This document shows positions 45,062 through 54,021 of a DNA stretch of 64,000 nucleotides, in pieces (positions within the stretch are counted from its first letter, which is position 1; each line of letters starts with the position of its first letter). This DNA is from Polynucleobacter sp. Tro8-14-1. GTDB lineage: Bacteria; Pseudomonadota; Gammaproteobacteria; Burkholderiales; Burkholderiaceae. The notes beneath the pieces were generated by a model. That model made no database searches. It had not been told where the DNA came from and saw only the letters and a program-made list of their open reading frames with translations. The stretch is from positions 1 through 64,000 of the forward strand of contig NZ_JACVPX010000001.1 of the NCBI RefSeq assembly GCF_018881655.1, in the 5' to 3' direction. Position numbers and translations under genes: made by a program.

Positions 45062-45316
45062 TTATTGTTTTTCTAGGGCAGCAACTTTAGCTTCAAGCGC
45101 TTCTAACTTTTCACGTGTCTTAGCAAGCACTTTGCTTTGAAGATCAAATTCTTCGCGCGTTACTAAATCCATTTTCTGAAATCCTTGATTCATCATGGCG
45201 CGTACATTCTTTTCAATTTCTTGAGCTGGCGAATTGCGAATGGCATCACCAACCTTGTTTTGCATATCGTTCGCGATACGTTGGATTTGCTCGAGGATTT
45301 CGCCTGGTTTTTGCAT
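45062..45316 (-). CDS. ubiK: UbiK-type accessory factor (BMFP family)
   Basis: An 84-residue protein: MQKPGEILEQIQRIANDMQ, a central EFDLQSKVLAKTREKLEALE and a coiled-coil C-terminus, the layout of the BMFP/UbiK family. UbiK assists ubiquinone biosynthesis in the cytosol under oxygen. It is convergent with the lipoprotein gene and divergent from the torF-glnK-amtB group. Confidence 0.9.
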   Translation of the reverse strand: MQKPGEILEQIQRIANDMQNKVGDAIRNSPAQEIEKNVRAMMNQGFQKMDLVTREEFDLQSKVLAKTREKLEALEAKVAALEKQ

Positions 45317-45438
45317 GATGAGGGTTCGCAGTTCTATTGAGAGTTGCAGAAAAGATACACATTTGTATTTTAAGTTGTATGCGTAAAACTGCCCAAAAAG
45401 GGGTTAAAACCCGAAAAATGCCCCATATTCACTCATTC

Positions 45439-45456
45439 GGTGCAATATTTAGCACC
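45439..45456. promoter_or_regulatory. Palindrome ahead of torF-glnK-amtB
   Basis: GGTGC-AATATTTA-GCACC, a perfect 5-bp dyad in the long intergenic region before torF. The half-sites are the mirror order of the usual NtrC site (GCAC...GTGC), so it is not a standard NtrC box. A second dyad, GGGTT-AA-AACCC, lies nearby at about 45400. No clear sigma-54 GG/GC promoter was found. Confidence 0.35.
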
Positions 45457-45580
45457 AAAAAAGAGCATTTGCCTTATTTAGGGGATTTGTGACAAGGCCA
45501 TGAACCCCTGGGGATTCAATATCACCCCATGCAATAAGCATTCAACCCATTTTTTTATTACAACCAGTAAGGAGTAGTTC

Positions 45581-46525
45581 ATGAAAACTTTGCAAAAGAC
45601 AGCAATCTCTGCGGCAGCAGTAGCTTTGTTGGCAGGCCTTTCAACTGCAGCATTCGCAGCTGACGAGCCAGCAGCACCAGAAGTAAGCCCAATCACTGCT
45701 AACGTAACTGTTGCAAGCAACTATATCTATCGTGGTTTGACACAAACCAATAACAAGCCAGCGATTCAAGGTGGCTTTGACTACGCGCATGAGAGCGGTT
45801 TCTATGTAGGTAACTGGAACTCAAATATTAGCTGGATCAGCGACCAATACGGTGGTGGTGGTTCTAAGCCTGGAAGCGGCACTGGCGCTGTTACAGCTCC
45901 AATCGAAATGGACTTCTATGCTGGTTTCAAGAAAGAGTTGATCGGCGAAGGTTTTGCCTCTGACTTTGGTGTGTTGCAGTACTACTACCCAGTTTCAGGC
46001 ATGGTTTCTAATGCGCCGACTGGAACTCAAATTCAAGGTAACCCAACTTATCGTCAAGCTTCAGGCTCATCCCCAAGTACAACGGAAGTTTATGCGGCAC
46101 AAAACTTTACTGCTGGTCCTGTAACTGGTTTCTTCAAATTCTCATATGCCTTGAGTAACCTCTTCGGTATCTATAACTCTAAAGGTTCTTTTTACCCAGA
46201 TTTGACAGCAAACTATGACACTGGTTTCTACGGAGTTGGCTTGGTTGGTCACGTTGGCTACCAGTATGTTCCAAACAATACTGTTTCTTCTGTAGCCCAG
46301 CTTGCTGCTAATGGCAATCCTGCTAGCATGGCTGGTACATACAACTTAAGCTATGCTGACTGGAAGTTTGGTTTCACTAAAGACTTTGGTGGTGGCTTGT
46401 CAGGTACCGCTTACTACACTGGTACTTCTGTAGCTAAGACAGGCGGTAACTACATGTACACAACTCCTAACGGCGGCAACGCTGGTCGTGCTAACGCAGT
46501 TGTAGCTTTGACAAAAACTTTCTAA
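45581..46525 (+). CDS. TorF family outer-membrane protein
   Basis: A 314-residue exported protein with a signal peptide (AAAVALLAGLSTAAFA). The mature start PITANVTVASNYIYRGLTQT is the signature of the TorF/Gcw-type family of predicted outer-membrane barrels, and the protein ends in a Phe (ALTKTF). AAGGAG precedes the start. It is 24 bp before glnK and probably co-transcribed with it. A role in nitrogen-compound passage is inferred only from this linkage. Confidence 0.85.
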   Translation: MKTLQKTAISAAAVALLAGLSTAAFAADEPAAPEVSPITANVTVASNYIYRGLTQTNNKPAIQGGFDYAHESGFYVGNWNSNISWISDQYGGGGSKPGSGTGAVTAPIEMDFYAGFKKELIGEGFASDFGVLQYYYPVSGMVSNAPTGTQIQGNPTYRQASGSSPSTTEVYAAQNFTAGPVTGFFKFSYALSNLFGIYNSKGSFYPDLTANYDTGFYGVGLVGHVGYQYVPNNTVSSVAQLAANGNPASMAGTYNLSYADWKFGFTKDFGGGLSGTAYYTGTSVAKTGGNYMYTTPNGGNAGRANAVVALTKTF

Positions 46526-46537
46526 TTTCCACTCTGA

Positions 46538-46888
<351 letters not shown>

Positions 46889-46901
46889 AGAGAGGTTCAA
46901 A

Positions 46902-48386
46902 ATGTTAACTTGGATGAAACGACTCGTTGCTGGTGGTGCTATGGCTTTGGCTATTGGCGCTACTGGTGTAATGGTTACTTCGCCAGCGCATGCTGATGAA
47001 GTAAAAAAACCAGCTGTAACAGCTCCTGCTGCTACTCCTGCTGCTGCAGAACCTGCTCCTGTTCTTTGCTCTGAAAAGTGCAATAAAGGTGACACTGCTT
47101 GGATGATGGTCTGTACAGCATTAGTGCTGTTGATGACTCTTCCTGGCTTGGCGTTGTTCTACGGCGGTTTGACACGTAGCAAGAACATCTTGTCTATCTG
47201 TATGCAATGTTTCATGGTCTTCTCTTTGATTTCAGTGCTATGGGCGATTTATGGCTATAGCTTTGCATTCACGGAAGGCGGAGCATTCATCGGTGGATTA
47301 GATCGCCTCTTCTTGGGCGGTATGAATCCAGACTCAGTAGCAGCAACCTTTAGTAAGGGTGTTGTGATTCCTGAGTATGTATTTATGGCTTTCCAAGCGG
47401 TGTTCGCAACTATTACTTGCTGCTTGATCATTGGTTCTTTTGCTGAGCGCGCTAAGTTCTCTGCAATCTTGGTATTCATGGTGATTTGGTTCACTTTGAG
47501 CTACCTGCCAATCGCTCACATGGTTTGGTTCTGGCCTGGTCCAGATGACATCAAAGATGCTGCATCACTCGAAGCGATTACTGCTCGTGCTGGTTGGTTG
47601 TGGCAAAAAGGTGTTCTCGACTTTGCTGGCGGTACCGTTGTGCATATCAATGCTGCGATCGCTGGTTTGGTTGGTTCCTTTGTTATCGGCAAGCGTTTGG
47701 GCTACGGCAAAGAAGCAATGAAGCCACATAACTTAGTTTATGTAATGTCTGGCGCTGCTCTCTTGTGGTTCGGCTGGTTTGGTTTCAATGCTGGTTCAGC
47801 CCTTGAAGCAAACGGTAGCGCTGCCTTGGCATTCGTGAATACTTATTTAGCTACCGCTGCTGCTGTATTGGGTTGGTCAGTTGCTGAGTGGGTTCTCAAA
47901 GGTAAGCCATCGATGTTAGGTGCTGCATCTGGTTGCGTAGCTGGTTTAGTTGCAATTACTCCTGCTGCTGGTTTCGTTGGCCCAATGGGTGCAATCGTAA
48001 TCGGTGTTATCGCTGGCGTAATCTGCCTCTGGGGTGTTACTGGTCTCAAGAAGATTTTGGGTTCAGATGACAGCTTGGACGTGTTTGGTGTTCATGGCGT
48101 AGGTGGTATTACTGGCGCATTGTTGACTGGTGTATTCGCTGACCCAGCTTTGGGTGGAACAGGTATCTGGGATTATGTAGCTAATGCAGTTGCTCCCGAT
48201 TACTCTGTTGCTAGCCAATTATGGATCCAGGCTCAAGGTGTGATTACCACTGTAATTTGGTCTGGCGTAGTTTCTTTTGTAGCCTTCAAATTGATCGATA
48301 TCGTGATTGGTTTGCGCGTTAAGGAAGAAGAAGAGCGCGAAGGCTTGGACATCAGCTCACACGGTGAGACTGCTTACGAGTCTTAA
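46902..48386 (+). CDS. amtB: Ammonium transporter
   Basis: About 494 residues with a cleavable signal (ALAIGATGVMVTSPAHA), a short linker rich in Ala and Pro, and eleven predicted membrane segments. Family motifs include WMMVCTALVLLMTLPGLALF, DFAGGTVVHINAAIAGL and DVFGVHGVGGITGALLTG, with the twin-His pore residues. The start at 46902 has an AGAGAGG site, and the longer open frame inside glnK is not used. It is followed by a strong terminator at 48439-48470. Confidence 0.96.
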   Translation: MLTWMKRLVAGGAMALAIGATGVMVTSPAHADEVKKPAVTAPAATPAAAEPAPVLCSEKCNKGDTAWMMVCTALVLLMTLPGLALFYGGLTRSKNILSICMQCFMVFSLISVLWAIYGYSFAFTEGGAFIGGLDRLFLGGMNPDSVAATFSKGVVIPEYVFMAFQAVFATITCCLIIGSFAERAKFSAILVFMVIWFTLSYLPIAHMVWFWPGPDDIKDAASLEAITARAGWLWQKGVLDFAGGTVVHINAAIAGLVGSFVIGKRLGYGKEAMKPHNLVYVMSGAALLWFGWFGFNAGSALEANGSAALAFVNTYLATAAAVLGWSVAEWVLKGKPSMLGAASGCVAGLVAITPAAGFVGPMGAIVIGVIAGVICLWGVTGLKKILGSDDSLDVFGVHGVGGITGALLTGVFADPALGGTGIWDYVANAVAPDYSVASQLWIQAQGVITTVIWSGVVSFVAFKLIDIVIGLRVKEEEEREGLDISSHGETAYES

Positions 48387-48438
48387 TCAGTAGATTTACC
48401 CCTCACTGGGCGGCCCTAGTTGGCTGCCTAGTTTTAAG

Positions 48439-48470
48439 CGCGGGATCCTCGGATCCCGCGTCTTTCTTTT
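48439..48470 (+). terminator. Rho-independent terminator after amtB
   Basis: CGCGGGATCC-TC-GGATCCCGCG is a perfect 10-bp stem followed by TCTTTCTTTT. It closes the torF-glnK-amtB unit ahead of gshA. Confidence 0.9.
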
Positions 48471-48490
48471 AATAATCTTACAATGGTGGA

Positions 48491-49789
48491 ATGGTTCCAC
48501 ATCTCATTACTGCACTCACCGGCCCTTTGCTCGAATTAGAGTCAAAGGTTCTAGAAGCGACCCCAACCATTGAGCGTTGGTTCAGGCTGGAATGGCAAGA
48601 ACATACCCCGCCTTTCTACTGTTCTGTCGATTTACGCAATTCTGGCTTTAAGTTAGCTCCAGTTGATACCAATCTTTTCCCTGGAGGGTTTAATAACCTT
48701 TCGCCGCAGATGTTGCCGCTTGCTGTTCAGGCTGCCATGGCTGCCATTGAGAAGATTTGCCCTGAGGCCAAAAACTTATTGCTGATACCAGAACGACATA
48801 CACGCAATACTTTCTATTTGCAGAACATTGCGCGCTTGTCTTCGATTTTGCGTCAAGCTGGCTTAAATGTTCGACTAGGTACTTTCTCTGAAGAAATTAA
48901 GAAGCCAACCTGGATTGATTTACCCGATGGCAATCGCTTGTTGATGGAGCCACTTTCTCGATTAGGTCTCAAGAAACAACGTTTAGGGTTAAAAGATTTT
49001 GATCCTTGCTCGATCCTGTTAAATAACGACTTATCCGCAGGCATTCCTCCGATTCTGGAGAATATCTATGAGCAGTACTTGCTGCCGGGCTTACATGCTG
49101 GTTGGCATGTTCGTCGTAAATCAAATCACTTTGCCGCCTATGAAGAGGTGGCAAAGAAATTTGCCAAAGTTGTAGATATCGATCCATGGATGATCAACCC
49201 TTACTTTGCTAGTTGCTCCAATATTAATTTCCATGAGCGTAAGGGCGAAGACGAACTTCAAACTGCCGTAGAGCAAGTCTTGAAAAAGACAGCTAAGAAG
49301 TATCGTGAATACGGTATTAAAGAGAAGCCTTATGTCGTAGTAAAAGCTGATGCTGGTACTTATGGCATGGGTGTGATGGTAGTCAATGATCCCGCGCAGT
49401 TAAAGGGCTTGAATCGTAAAGACCGCAACAAGATGAGTGTGGTCAAGGAAGGCCTTGAGGTCAGTGATGTATTGATTCAGGAGGGTGTGTATACCTTCGA
49501 GAAGGTCAATGAAGCGGTTGCTGAGCCCGTGGTGTACATGATTGATCGCTATGTCATTGGCGGCTTCTATCGTGTTCATACTGACCGCGGTCCGGATGAG
49601 AATCTCAATGCTCCCGGCATGCATTTTGTACCTCTAGCCTTTGAGCAAAACTCGATGCCTGATCTAGGGGCTAAGCCAGGTAGCGCCGCTCCAAATCGCT
49701 TCTATCTATATGGTGTAGTTGCTCGCTTAGCGCTGCTTGCTGCATCATTGGAGCTAGAGCGAACTGATCCCAATGCTGAAGTTGCATAA
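48491..49789 (+). CDS. gshA: Glutamate--cysteine ligase (short proteobacterial type)
   Basis: A 432-residue enzyme matching the gshA type found in beta-proteobacteria rather than E. coli GshA. It has PPFYCSVDLRNSGFKLAPVD, NNLSPQMLPLAVQAAM, VVKADAGTYGMGVMVV and a late VIGGFYRVHTDRGPDEN, with ATP-grasp-like features. It makes gamma-glutamylcysteine, and gshB follows 28 bp later, completing glutathione synthesis. Confidence 0.93.
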   Translation: MVPHLITALTGPLLELESKVLEATPTIERWFRLEWQEHTPPFYCSVDLRNSGFKLAPVDTNLFPGGFNNLSPQMLPLAVQAAMAAIEKICPEAKNLLLIPERHTRNTFYLQNIARLSSILRQAGLNVRLGTFSEEIKKPTWIDLPDGNRLLMEPLSRLGLKKQRLGLKDFDPCSILLNNDLSAGIPPILENIYEQYLLPGLHAGWHVRRKSNHFAAYEEVAKKFAKVVDIDPWMINPYFASCSNINFHERKGEDELQTAVEQVLKKTAKKYREYGIKEKPYVVVKADAGTYGMGVMVVNDPAQLKGLNRKDRNKMSVVKEGLEVSDVLIQEGVYTFEKVNEAVAEPVVYMIDRYVIGGFYRVHTDRGPDENLNAPGMHFVPLAFEQNSMPDLGAKPGSAAPNRFYLYGVVARLALLAASLELERTDPNAEVA

Positions 49790-49817
49790 ATAAATTACCA
49801 ATCTCTCAATAGAAATA

Positions 49818-50759
49818 ATGAACCTTCTTTTTATTGCAGATCCCCTTGAATCTTTTAAGGTTCAAAAAGACTCCACGCTAGCAATGATGCGTGTAGCGCA
49901 AGAGGCAGGCCACCATTTGTGGTTTTGTCAAAGTCGCAATGTGTTGTGGAGAGATGATTTCGTAGTAGCTGATTGCCAATCTTTAGTGGTTAAGCCCAGC
50001 TCCACGAACTGGTTTGAGTTGGGTGAGATTGAGTCTCGAACACTCAAGTCTTTTTCTGCTGTGCTCATGCGCACAGACCCTCCTTTCGATATTGAATATC
50101 TCAATACCACTTGGTTGTTATCGGCCGCAGTACGTCAGGGCGCGAAAGTATTTAACGAGCCAAGCGCTGTTCGAGATCATTCAGAAAAACTATCTATTAC
50201 AGAGTTTCCAGAACTGATTCCGCCTACCTTGGTCACGCGTGAATTAGCTGCGGTAGAGCTTTTTCATCAGGAGCATCGCGATATCGTGATTAAGCCTTTA
50301 GATGGCATGGGCGGCATGGGTGTATTTAGGGTTGGGGCTGATGGACTCAACCTTGCTAGCATTGTAGAAACGCTTGGCGAGAATGGCGCAAGAACCCTGA
50401 TGGTTCAGCGTTTTCTGCCAGAAATTGCCCAGGGCGACAAACGGGTGCTTTTAATTGGCGGAGAGGTAGTGCCATTTGCGCTAGCTCGCATTCCGCAGGG
50501 TAGCGAAATTCGGGGTAATTTGGCTGCCGGTGGCAAAGGCGTAGCGATGCCTTTAACCGAGACCGAAAAAGGGATTGCTGAAAAATTAGCCCCTGTTTTA
50601 AATCAGCGTGGATTATTCTTGGTAGGGTTGGATTTAATTGGTGGTTATCTCACCGAAATTAATGTGACGAGCCCTACTTGTTTTGTTGAAATTACTGACC
50701 AAAGCAACTTTAATGTTGCGCAATTTTGGTTGGCAGCGCTAGAGAAAGCATTGGCATAA
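49818..50759 (+). CDS. gshB: Glutathione synthetase
   Basis: A 313-residue ATP-grasp enzyme. It begins NLLFIADPLESFKVQKDST, has VLMRTDPPFDIEYL and the ATP-grasp motifs VIKPLDGMGGMGVFRV and IRGNLAAGGKGVAMP, and ends with LIGGYLTEINVTSPT, the GshB signature. It adds glycine to gamma-glutamylcysteine. It is immediately followed by the PTS IIA gene (2-bp gap). Confidence 0.96.
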   Translation: MNLLFIADPLESFKVQKDSTLAMMRVAQEAGHHLWFCQSRNVLWRDDFVVADCQSLVVKPSSTNWFELGEIESRTLKSFSAVLMRTDPPFDIEYLNTTWLLSAAVRQGAKVFNEPSAVRDHSEKLSITEFPELIPPTLVTRELAAVELFHQEHRDIVIKPLDGMGGMGVFRVGADGLNLASIVETLGENGARTLMVQRFLPEIAQGDKRVLLIGGEVVPFALARIPQGSEIRGNLAAGGKGVAMPLTETEKGIAEKLAPVLNQRGLFLVGLDLIGGYLTEINVTSPTCFVEITDQSNFNVAQFWLAALEKALA

Positions 50760-50761
50760 AT

Positions 50762-51184
50762 ATGGTTGGAATTGTCATCGTTGCTCACACACCGGTTGCC
50801 AGCGCAATGCTGGGGTTTGCTGAGCATACTTTTGGTGTATTGCCTGAGCGTGTTCGAGCAGTGGATATCCCTCCTCATGAAGATACCAAGGCAAGCTTTG
50901 ATCGCGTGATGAAGGCGGCTTATGGTGTGAACAAAGGCAACGGCGTCTTAATCCTGACAGATGTTATGGGTGCAACTCCTGCTAATGTGGCCTCAAAGTT
51001 AGAGGCCTTGGGTCCTTTATCGGGATTGAATGCGCCTGTAATTGTGTTGGCGGGATTAAACCTTCCTATGCTGATGCGTTGCATTTCTCATCGCGGAGAA
51101 AATCTGGAAGACTTGGCGCAAAAAGCCCTTGCTGGTGGACAGAATGGCATCTTGCGCTTAGGTGCAAAAGTAAATCAAGAATAG
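50762..51184 (+). CDS. PTS IIA component, mannose/fructose type
   Basis: A 140-residue EIIA-Man-fold protein with the phosphorylation site His9 in VGIVIVAHTPVASAML and typical GVLILTDVMGATPANVASKL. No IIB, IIC or IID genes accompany it. With HPr and EI just downstream, this is the incomplete PTS common in beta-proteobacteria, thought to be regulatory rather than for sugar uptake. Confidence 0.92.
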   Translation: MVGIVIVAHTPVASAMLGFAEHTFGVLPERVRAVDIPPHEDTKASFDRVMKAAYGVNKGNGVLILTDVMGATPANVASKLEALGPLSGLNAPVIVLAGLNLPMLMRCISHRGENLEDLAQKALAGGQNGILRLGAKVNQE

Positions 51185-51201
51185 ATAAGGGCCAGCACAC
51201 T

Positions 51202-51471
51202 ATGCCTTCGGTAGAAATCGAAATCATCAATAAATTAGGCTTGCATGCGCGCGCATCTGCCAAGCTATCTCAATTAGCCGCTCAGTTTCCCTGTGAAATA
51301 TTTCTGTCACGTAATGGGCGTCAAATTAATGCGAAGAGCATTATGGGTGTGATGATGTTGGCGGCCGGTATCGGCAGCACTGTGACCCTTGAGACTGTGG
51401 GCGAAAAGGCGGATGAAGCTATGCAGGCACTCACCGCCTTAATTAATGACCGATTTGGTGAGGGTGAGTAA
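51202..51471 (+). CDS. ptsH: Phosphocarrier protein HPr
   Basis: An 89-residue protein with the phosphorylated His15 in KLGLHARASAKL and the regulatory Ser46 in INAKSIMGVMML, the target of HPr kinase. The start at 51202 matches the family; the longer open frame upstream lies inside the IIA gene. It passes phosphate from EI to IIA. Confidence 0.95.
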   Translation: MPSVEIEIINKLGLHARASAKLSQLAAQFPCEIFLSRNGRQINAKSIMGVMMLAAGIGSTVTLETVGEKADEAMQALTALINDRFGEGE

Positions 51472-51476
51472 ATAGT

Positions 51477-53228
51477 ATGACTTTTGCATTACACGGAATT
51501 CCAGTATCGAAAGGCATTGCCATTGGCAAGGCGGTACTGATTTCTCGTGCAGCATTAGAAGTCAGCCATCACCTGATTGAGGCTGGTAAAGAAGAGGCTG
51601 AAGCACAAAAGCTATTAGACGCATTTGATCAGGTTCGCCTAGAGCTTGAGCAATTGCGCCAAGGATTGCCAAAAGATGCCCCGCAAGAGATGGCGGCATT
51701 CTTAGACGTGCACGGCATGATATTGGCGGACCCAGCATTGGCTGAGAAGCCCATTAAACTCATTCGCACGCAACGATTAAATGCAGCATGGGCCTTAACT
51801 ACTGAGTTGAATGATCTGTTGGAGCAATTTGCAGACATTGAGGATGCGTATTTAAAGGAACGCGCCAACGATATTCGTCAGGTTGCTGAACGCGTGATTA
51901 AGGCATTAAATGCCCAGAAAAAAGATCCATTAAACGATGCCGATTTTTTGCCAACCAGTGATATCGGCGTTGAGTCCATCATCGTTGCCCACGATATTGC
52001 TCCGCATGACATGCTGCGTTTTAAAGAGCATGCTTTTACCGGATTTGTAACGGATCTGGGTGGTAAAACTTCCCATACGGCTATCGTGGCGCGCAGCATG
52101 GAAATACCCGCAGTAGTTGGTGTGCGCCATGCCAGCGAAATGATTCGTCATGGTGATTGGTTGGTGCTAGATGGCGATCGAGGAGTTGTAGTAGTTGCCC
52201 CAGATGAGCAGCTACTAGCCGAATATCGCAAACTACAAGCTCAGGTTCTCAAAGAAGCTCGCAAGCTCCAACAGTTAAAGCATGCAAAAACAGAAACAGC
52301 CGACCGTGTTGAGATTGAGTTGTTTGCCAATATTGAATTGCCAGAAGATGCTATTCAGGCGGTGAAGTTGGGTGCTGTAGGGGTTGGTTTATTCCGCTCT
52401 GAATTTTTATTCATGGACCGTAAGCAGGCTTTGCCAGATGAAGAGCAGCAATACCAAGAATATCGTCGCGTAGTCGATTTAATGCATGGCTTACCTGTCA
52501 ACATCAGAACGATTGACGTTGGTGCAGATAAGGCATTGGGCGGCGGTGGCGATATTTCTCAAACAGGCACATCACCATTGGGCTTGCGGGCAATCCGCTG
52601 GTCTTTAACGGAGCCTGAAATCTTTTTAACGCAGCTCAGAGCAATCCTGCGTGCATCAGCACATGGTCAAGCGCGCATCATGATTCCAATGTTGGCTCAT
52701 GCTAAAGAGATTGATGAAACATTTAGACTGATTGAAAAAGCGAAACAACAATTGCATCAGCGTGGCAAAGCATTTAATCCGAATATTCAAGTTGGTGCAA
52801 TGATTGAGATTCCGGCCGCTGCTTTAGTCTTGCCTTTGTTTATTAATCGATTCGATTTTCTTTCTATTGGAACGAATGATTTAATTCAGTACACACTAGC
52901 GATTGATCGTGCAGATCATGCAGTTGCCCATTTATATGACCCATTACATCCAGCGATATTGAATTTATTAGCCAATATCATTGAGCAAGCTAAACGTGCT
53001 AATGTGCCTGTGGCTGTTTGTGGCGAGATGGCTGGTGATCCTGCATTAACGAAGTTATTGCTTGCCTTGGGTTTAACGGATTTCTCAATGCACTTCAGCC
53101 AGTTATTGCTGGTCAAGCGGGAAATTCTTCAGGCCAATGTCGGCTTGTTAAAAGCCCGCGTTGCTAGAGTCTTGAAGGCATACGAGCCAGAAGAGCAGGC
53201 AAAGGCTCTAGAGCGACTGCTGTCTTAA
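51477..53228 (+). CDS. ptsI: Phosphoenolpyruvate--protein phosphotransferase (Enzyme I)
   Basis: A 583-residue EI. The N-terminal domain carries the active His200 in DLGGKTSHTAIVARS. The C-terminal PEP-binding barrel has VGLFRSEFLFMDR, NIRTIDVGADKAL, GAMIEIPAAAL and the catalytic Cys region PVAVCGEMAGDP. It starts the phospho-relay to HPr and IIA encoded just upstream. It is the last gene of the gsh-pts run. Confidence 0.96.
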   Translation: MTFALHGIPVSKGIAIGKAVLISRAALEVSHHLIEAGKEEAEAQKLLDAFDQVRLELEQLRQGLPKDAPQEMAAFLDVHGMILADPALAEKPIKLIRTQRLNAAWALTTELNDLLEQFADIEDAYLKERANDIRQVAERVIKALNAQKKDPLNDADFLPTSDIGVESIIVAHDIAPHDMLRFKEHAFTGFVTDLGGKTSHTAIVARSMEIPAVVGVRHASEMIRHGDWLVLDGDRGVVVVAPDEQLLAEYRKLQAQVLKEARKLQQLKHAKTETADRVEIELFANIELPEDAIQAVKLGAVGVGLFRSEFLFMDRKQALPDEEQQYQEYRRVVDLMHGLPVNIRTIDVGADKALGGGGDISQTGTSPLGLRAIRWSLTEPEIFLTQLRAILRASAHGQARIMIPMLAHAKEIDETFRLIEKAKQQLHQRGKAFNPNIQVGAMIEIPAAALVLPLFINRFDFLSIGTNDLIQYTLAIDRADHAVAHLYDPLHPAILNLLANIIEQAKRANVPVAVCGEMAGDPALTKLLLALGLTDFSMHFSQLLLVKREILQANVGLLKARVARVLKAYEPEEQAKALERLLS

Positions 53229-53244
53229 TTATTTATTGCGCTGC

Positions 53245-53997
53245 CTAGTGGGCTGAGCCGCATACCGAACACTCGGAATTACGGCTAATACGGATTTCAT
53301 CGATTTGGGTCGTACGCCCATTCCAAAGCAACATACGGCCCACCAAAGGCTCTCCAAAACCAATTAATACCTGCAGGGCTTGAGCGGCTTGCATGGCTCC
53401 AATGATCCCTACTAGAGGCGAGAAGATGCCCATGCTGGAGCAACTGACTTCTTCAAATACTTCATCTGGAGAAAAGATGCAGGCATAGCATGGTGAGCTT
53501 GGATTTCGCAGATCAAAGACGCTCACTTGACCATCGAACTTGAGAGCTGAGCCTGAAACCAATGGAATTTGATGTTTAACGCAGGCAGCATTAATAAGGT
53601 GTCTGGTTGAAAAGTTATCTGTGCAATCGAGCACAACATCAACGCTTGGCAGCAGTTCATCTAATAGCGAAGCTGTGGCTTTAGCCTGAATGGTTTCAAT
53701 CTGAATGCTGGAGTTAAGGCATTGTAAAAATTCTTTTCCTGAAGCAACTTTGCTTTTGCCAACGCTACTTTCGGTATGCATGATTTGACGCTGCAAATTG
53801 GTGAGCTCTATATCATCATGATCTACTAGGGTGATGTGTCCCACTCCGGCAGCGGCTAAATAGGGGGCGGCAGCACTACCTAAGCCGCCGGCGCCGATGA
53901 CTAATGCATGTGATTGGAGAAGCTTCTCTTGGCCAGCAACATCAATCTCGTCAAGCAGCAAGTGCCTTGAGTATCGAAGTAACTGCTCGTCATTCAT
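53245..53997 (-). CDS. ThiF/MoeB-family E1-like adenylyltransferase
   Basis: A 250-residue E1-like enzyme. It has YSRHLLLDEIDVAGQEKLL, the nucleotide motif VIGAGGLGSAAAPYLAAAG, LTNLQRQIMH, and DCTDNFSTRHLIN. Two CxxC pairs (PCYACIF and CSVCGS) form the zinc site. It adenylates the C-terminus of a sulfur carrier (MoaD- or ThiS-type). It is the last gene of a gpmA-ctpA-moeB unit on the minus strand. Confidence 0.9.
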   Translation of the reverse strand: MNDEQLLRYSRHLLLDEIDVAGQEKLLQSHALVIGAGGLGSAAAPYLAAAGVGHITLVDHDDIELTNLQRQIMHTESSVGKSKVASGKEFLQCLNSSIQIETIQAKATASLLDELLPSVDVVLDCTDNFSTRHLINAACVKHQIPLVSGSALKFDGQVSVFDLRNPSSPCYACIFSPDEVFEEVSCSSMGIFSPLVGIIGAMQAAQALQVLIGFGEPLVGRMLLWNGRTTQIDEIRISRNSECSVCGSAH

Positions 53998-54021
53998 GTG
54001 CCAGCCGCAGAGATTAAAAGA

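Noticed and set aside
45317-45580. Sigma-54/NtrC promoter for the glnK-amtB unit
   Set aside because: No GG-N10-GC pair with good flanks was found, and the palindrome half-sites are in the wrong order for NtrC.
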